64,000 nt of DNA from Rhynchonema sp. JSB1_4 (taxonomy: Eukaryota > Nematoda > Chromadorea > Monhysterida > Xyalidae), in the NCBI GenBank assembly GCA_030248065.1, contig JASAMV010007643.1:1-64000 (forward strand), in the 5' to 3' direction. Made by a program: the position numbers and the translations under genes. Below, one piece after another: positions 62,820 through 64,000 of this stretch. The notes below the pieces were generated by a model. That model was given only the letters and a program-made list of their open reading frames with translations. It searched no databases and was not told the DNA's origin. How positions within the stretch are numbered: the first letter of the stretch is position 1; each line of letters opens with the position of its first letter.

Positions 62820-63127
62820 ATATGTTTGGTGTGGCGGTTCAGGATCACAAGTGGTGAGCCGATGACGTGATAGTCCGATTGCGGCGTGGAGCCGGGTCGG
62901 ATGAAACGAACTGAACCTTCTCGAGTGGAGGAGGGTGCGTGACGTTGTGTTCCGCGGTCGGAACTTCCGAGAACGGGAGGTGATGTGGTCTGGCGAATAG
63001 ACACACTCCCATACGCGTCGAGGCGTATAACGAACGGACCGGTATTATGTGTGTGTGCTGCGGTGCACTGTGTATTGAGTGTGCGTGCGTCGGGTTTATG
63101 AGTGATTCTGAGCCGCAGCCAGACCGC

Positions 63128-63209
63128 GTTCCCGTAGCTCAGTTGGTAGAGCAACTGGCTATCCAGGCCTGGTGGCTGGGAGGTCGGAGGTTCGAGTCCT
63201 TCCGGGAGC
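63128..63209 (+). other. tRNA-like sequence in LTR 3
   Basis: Same tRNA-like sequence, matching the consensus of the copies. Confidence 0.75.
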
Positions 63210-63522
63210 ATACGTTTGGTGTGGCGGTTCAGAGTTCACAAGTGGTGAGCCGATGACGTGATAGTCCGATAGCGGCGTGGAGCCGGGTCGTATGAAACGA
63301 ACCGAACCTTCTCGAGTGGAGGAGGGTGCGTGACGTTGTGTTCCGCGGTCGGAACTTCCGAGAACGGGAGGTGATGTGGTCTGGCGAATAGACACACTCC
63401 CATACGCGTCGAGGCGTACATATAACGAACGGACCGGTATTATGTGTGTGTGCTGCGGTGCACTGTGTATTGAGTGTGCGTGCGTTGGGTTTATGAGTGA
63501 TTCTGAGCCGCAGCCAGACCGC

Positions 63523-63604
63523 GTTCCCGTAGCTCAGTTGGTAGAGCAACTGGCTATCCAGGCCTGGTGGCTGGGAGGTCGGAAGTTCGAGTCCTTCCGG
63601 GAGC
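63523..63604 (+). other. tRNA-like sequence in LTR 4
   Basis: Same tRNA-like sequence with one change in the T stem (GGAAG for GGAGG). Confidence 0.75.
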
Positions 63605-63638
63605 ATACGTTTGGTGTGGCAGTTCAGGATCACACTAC

Positions 63639-64000
63639 AGTACTTGTTCGAAAGAGCAAACACGATGGAGGCCGGTATGCACGGTGCTGGAATGCGTTTC
63701 TGGTTTGGTCGTTTGCGGTCCCAGGAGTGCTAAATGAGTTGGCTCATATCTTGCGATTTCGTTCTTTCTGCCTGTTTGATCAGCGTAAAAGTCCGTCGCA
63801 TCTCACAATGGAATAGCTTTTATGCTGGTGGAAACCACAGAACCAATGAAATCACAACATTATGACCAGCCCCACTTTGCATCCCCGAGCGCACCCGATC
63901 CACATGCCAGCATAAAGTGCGTACCGGACTGAGTGGCTTGGCTTGTAGAAAAACAATCAACAGAATTTAAATACTGTTCGAACATCGTGAATATGAAACG
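63639..64000. other. Sequence to window end
   Basis: No exon recognised on either strand, although upstream lectin exons on the - strand are expected somewhere beyond 63638. CTTTTATGCTGG near 63817 and CCAGCATAAAG near 63910 form a short inverted pair resembling the hairpin of the 3338-4294 element. Confidence 0.4.

Larger units (their letters stand above)
62203..63634 (+). mobile_element. Tandem TRIM array LTR-int-LTR-int-LTR-int-LTR with LTR-embedded tRNA-like sequence
   Basis: LTRs 62203-62459, 62594-62849, 62984-63240 and 63375-63634 (256-260 bp, near-identical), separated by three 134-bp internal segments. LTRs start TGTGGTCTGG and end with CACA. Exact 4-bp CTAC flanks the whole array (62199-62202, 63635-63638), so it entered, or grew, as one unit. 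Each internal segment starts AG-TGGTGAGCCGATGACG (a plausible tRNA primer site two bases after the LTR) and ends in the purine tract GAGAACGGGAGGTGA. No coding capacity: a terminal-repeat retrotransposon in miniature. It probably sits in an intron of the C-type lectin gene. Confidence 0.9.

Noticed and set aside
62203..63634. CRISPR array or SINE cluster
   Set aside because: Repeats of about 258 bp with 134-bp near-identical spacers, TG...CA ends and one pair of 4-bp flanks are LTR-element structure; spacers are not unique, and no poly(A) or target-primed signature is present.

Overview
The window is nuclear DNA from an animal, most likely an invertebrate. Genes are split by GT-AG introns, carry animal-only families (DEG/ENaC channel, rhodopsin-like GPCR, SLC18-type transporter, neprilysin, C-type lectin) and sit in DNA crowded with short transposons. 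I could not fix the phylum. Donor sites often read GTT (GTTTGT, GTTAGT, GTTGGA).

Layout. 1-20.2 kb, + strand: SEC31, the COPII outer-coat protein, 25 recognisable coding exons; only the first short exon with the start codon is missing. Its 3.7-kb ninth visible intron holds a complete 8-exon SLC18-like transporter on the opposite strand (7942-10097). 22.1-23.3 kb: a 3-exon gene for a small Pmp3/UPF0057 membrane proteolipid. 26.1-35.0 kb: five tandem paralogous genes for a secreted, highly charged coiled-coil protein family that I do not recognise. 35.1-39.2 kb: a three-level transposon nest, in which a solo LTR carrying a tRNA-like sequence is split by a non-LTR retrotransposon, itself split by a 653-bp miniature LTR element. 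40.7-47.9 kb, - strand: a DEG/ENaC channel with a decayed internal duplication. 51.6-55.6 kb, - strand: an M13 (neprilysin-like) metallopeptidase with one intron made almost wholly of a CA/TG microsatellite. 56.1-57.6 kb, - strand: a class A GPCR. 58.2-59.2 kb, - strand: an unrecognised 173-residue membrane protein. 60.2-62.1 kb, - strand: a C-type lectin gene and a decayed copy. 62.2-63.6 kb: a tandem array LTR-int-LTR-int-LTR-int-LTR of the miniature element.

The most unusual content is (a) the miniature LTR retrotransposon (TRIM) whose about 258-bp LTR embeds a tRNA-like sequence with intact A and B boxes, in tandem and nested copies with 4-bp target duplications; (b) the five-gene secreted family with a conserved signal peptide, an RSKR cleavage-type site at an exon edge and a coiled-coil body; (c) many islands of degenerate repeats, each built from its own short word, two of which are hAT-type MITEs with exact 8-bp target duplications.

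The genes do not form one pathway. SEC31 is housekeeping secretory machinery; the channel, GPCR, transporter and peptidase would suit neural or secretory tissue, but that is inference. Exon coordinates were derived by hand from splice signals, reading phase and family similarity, and could be off by a few bases.
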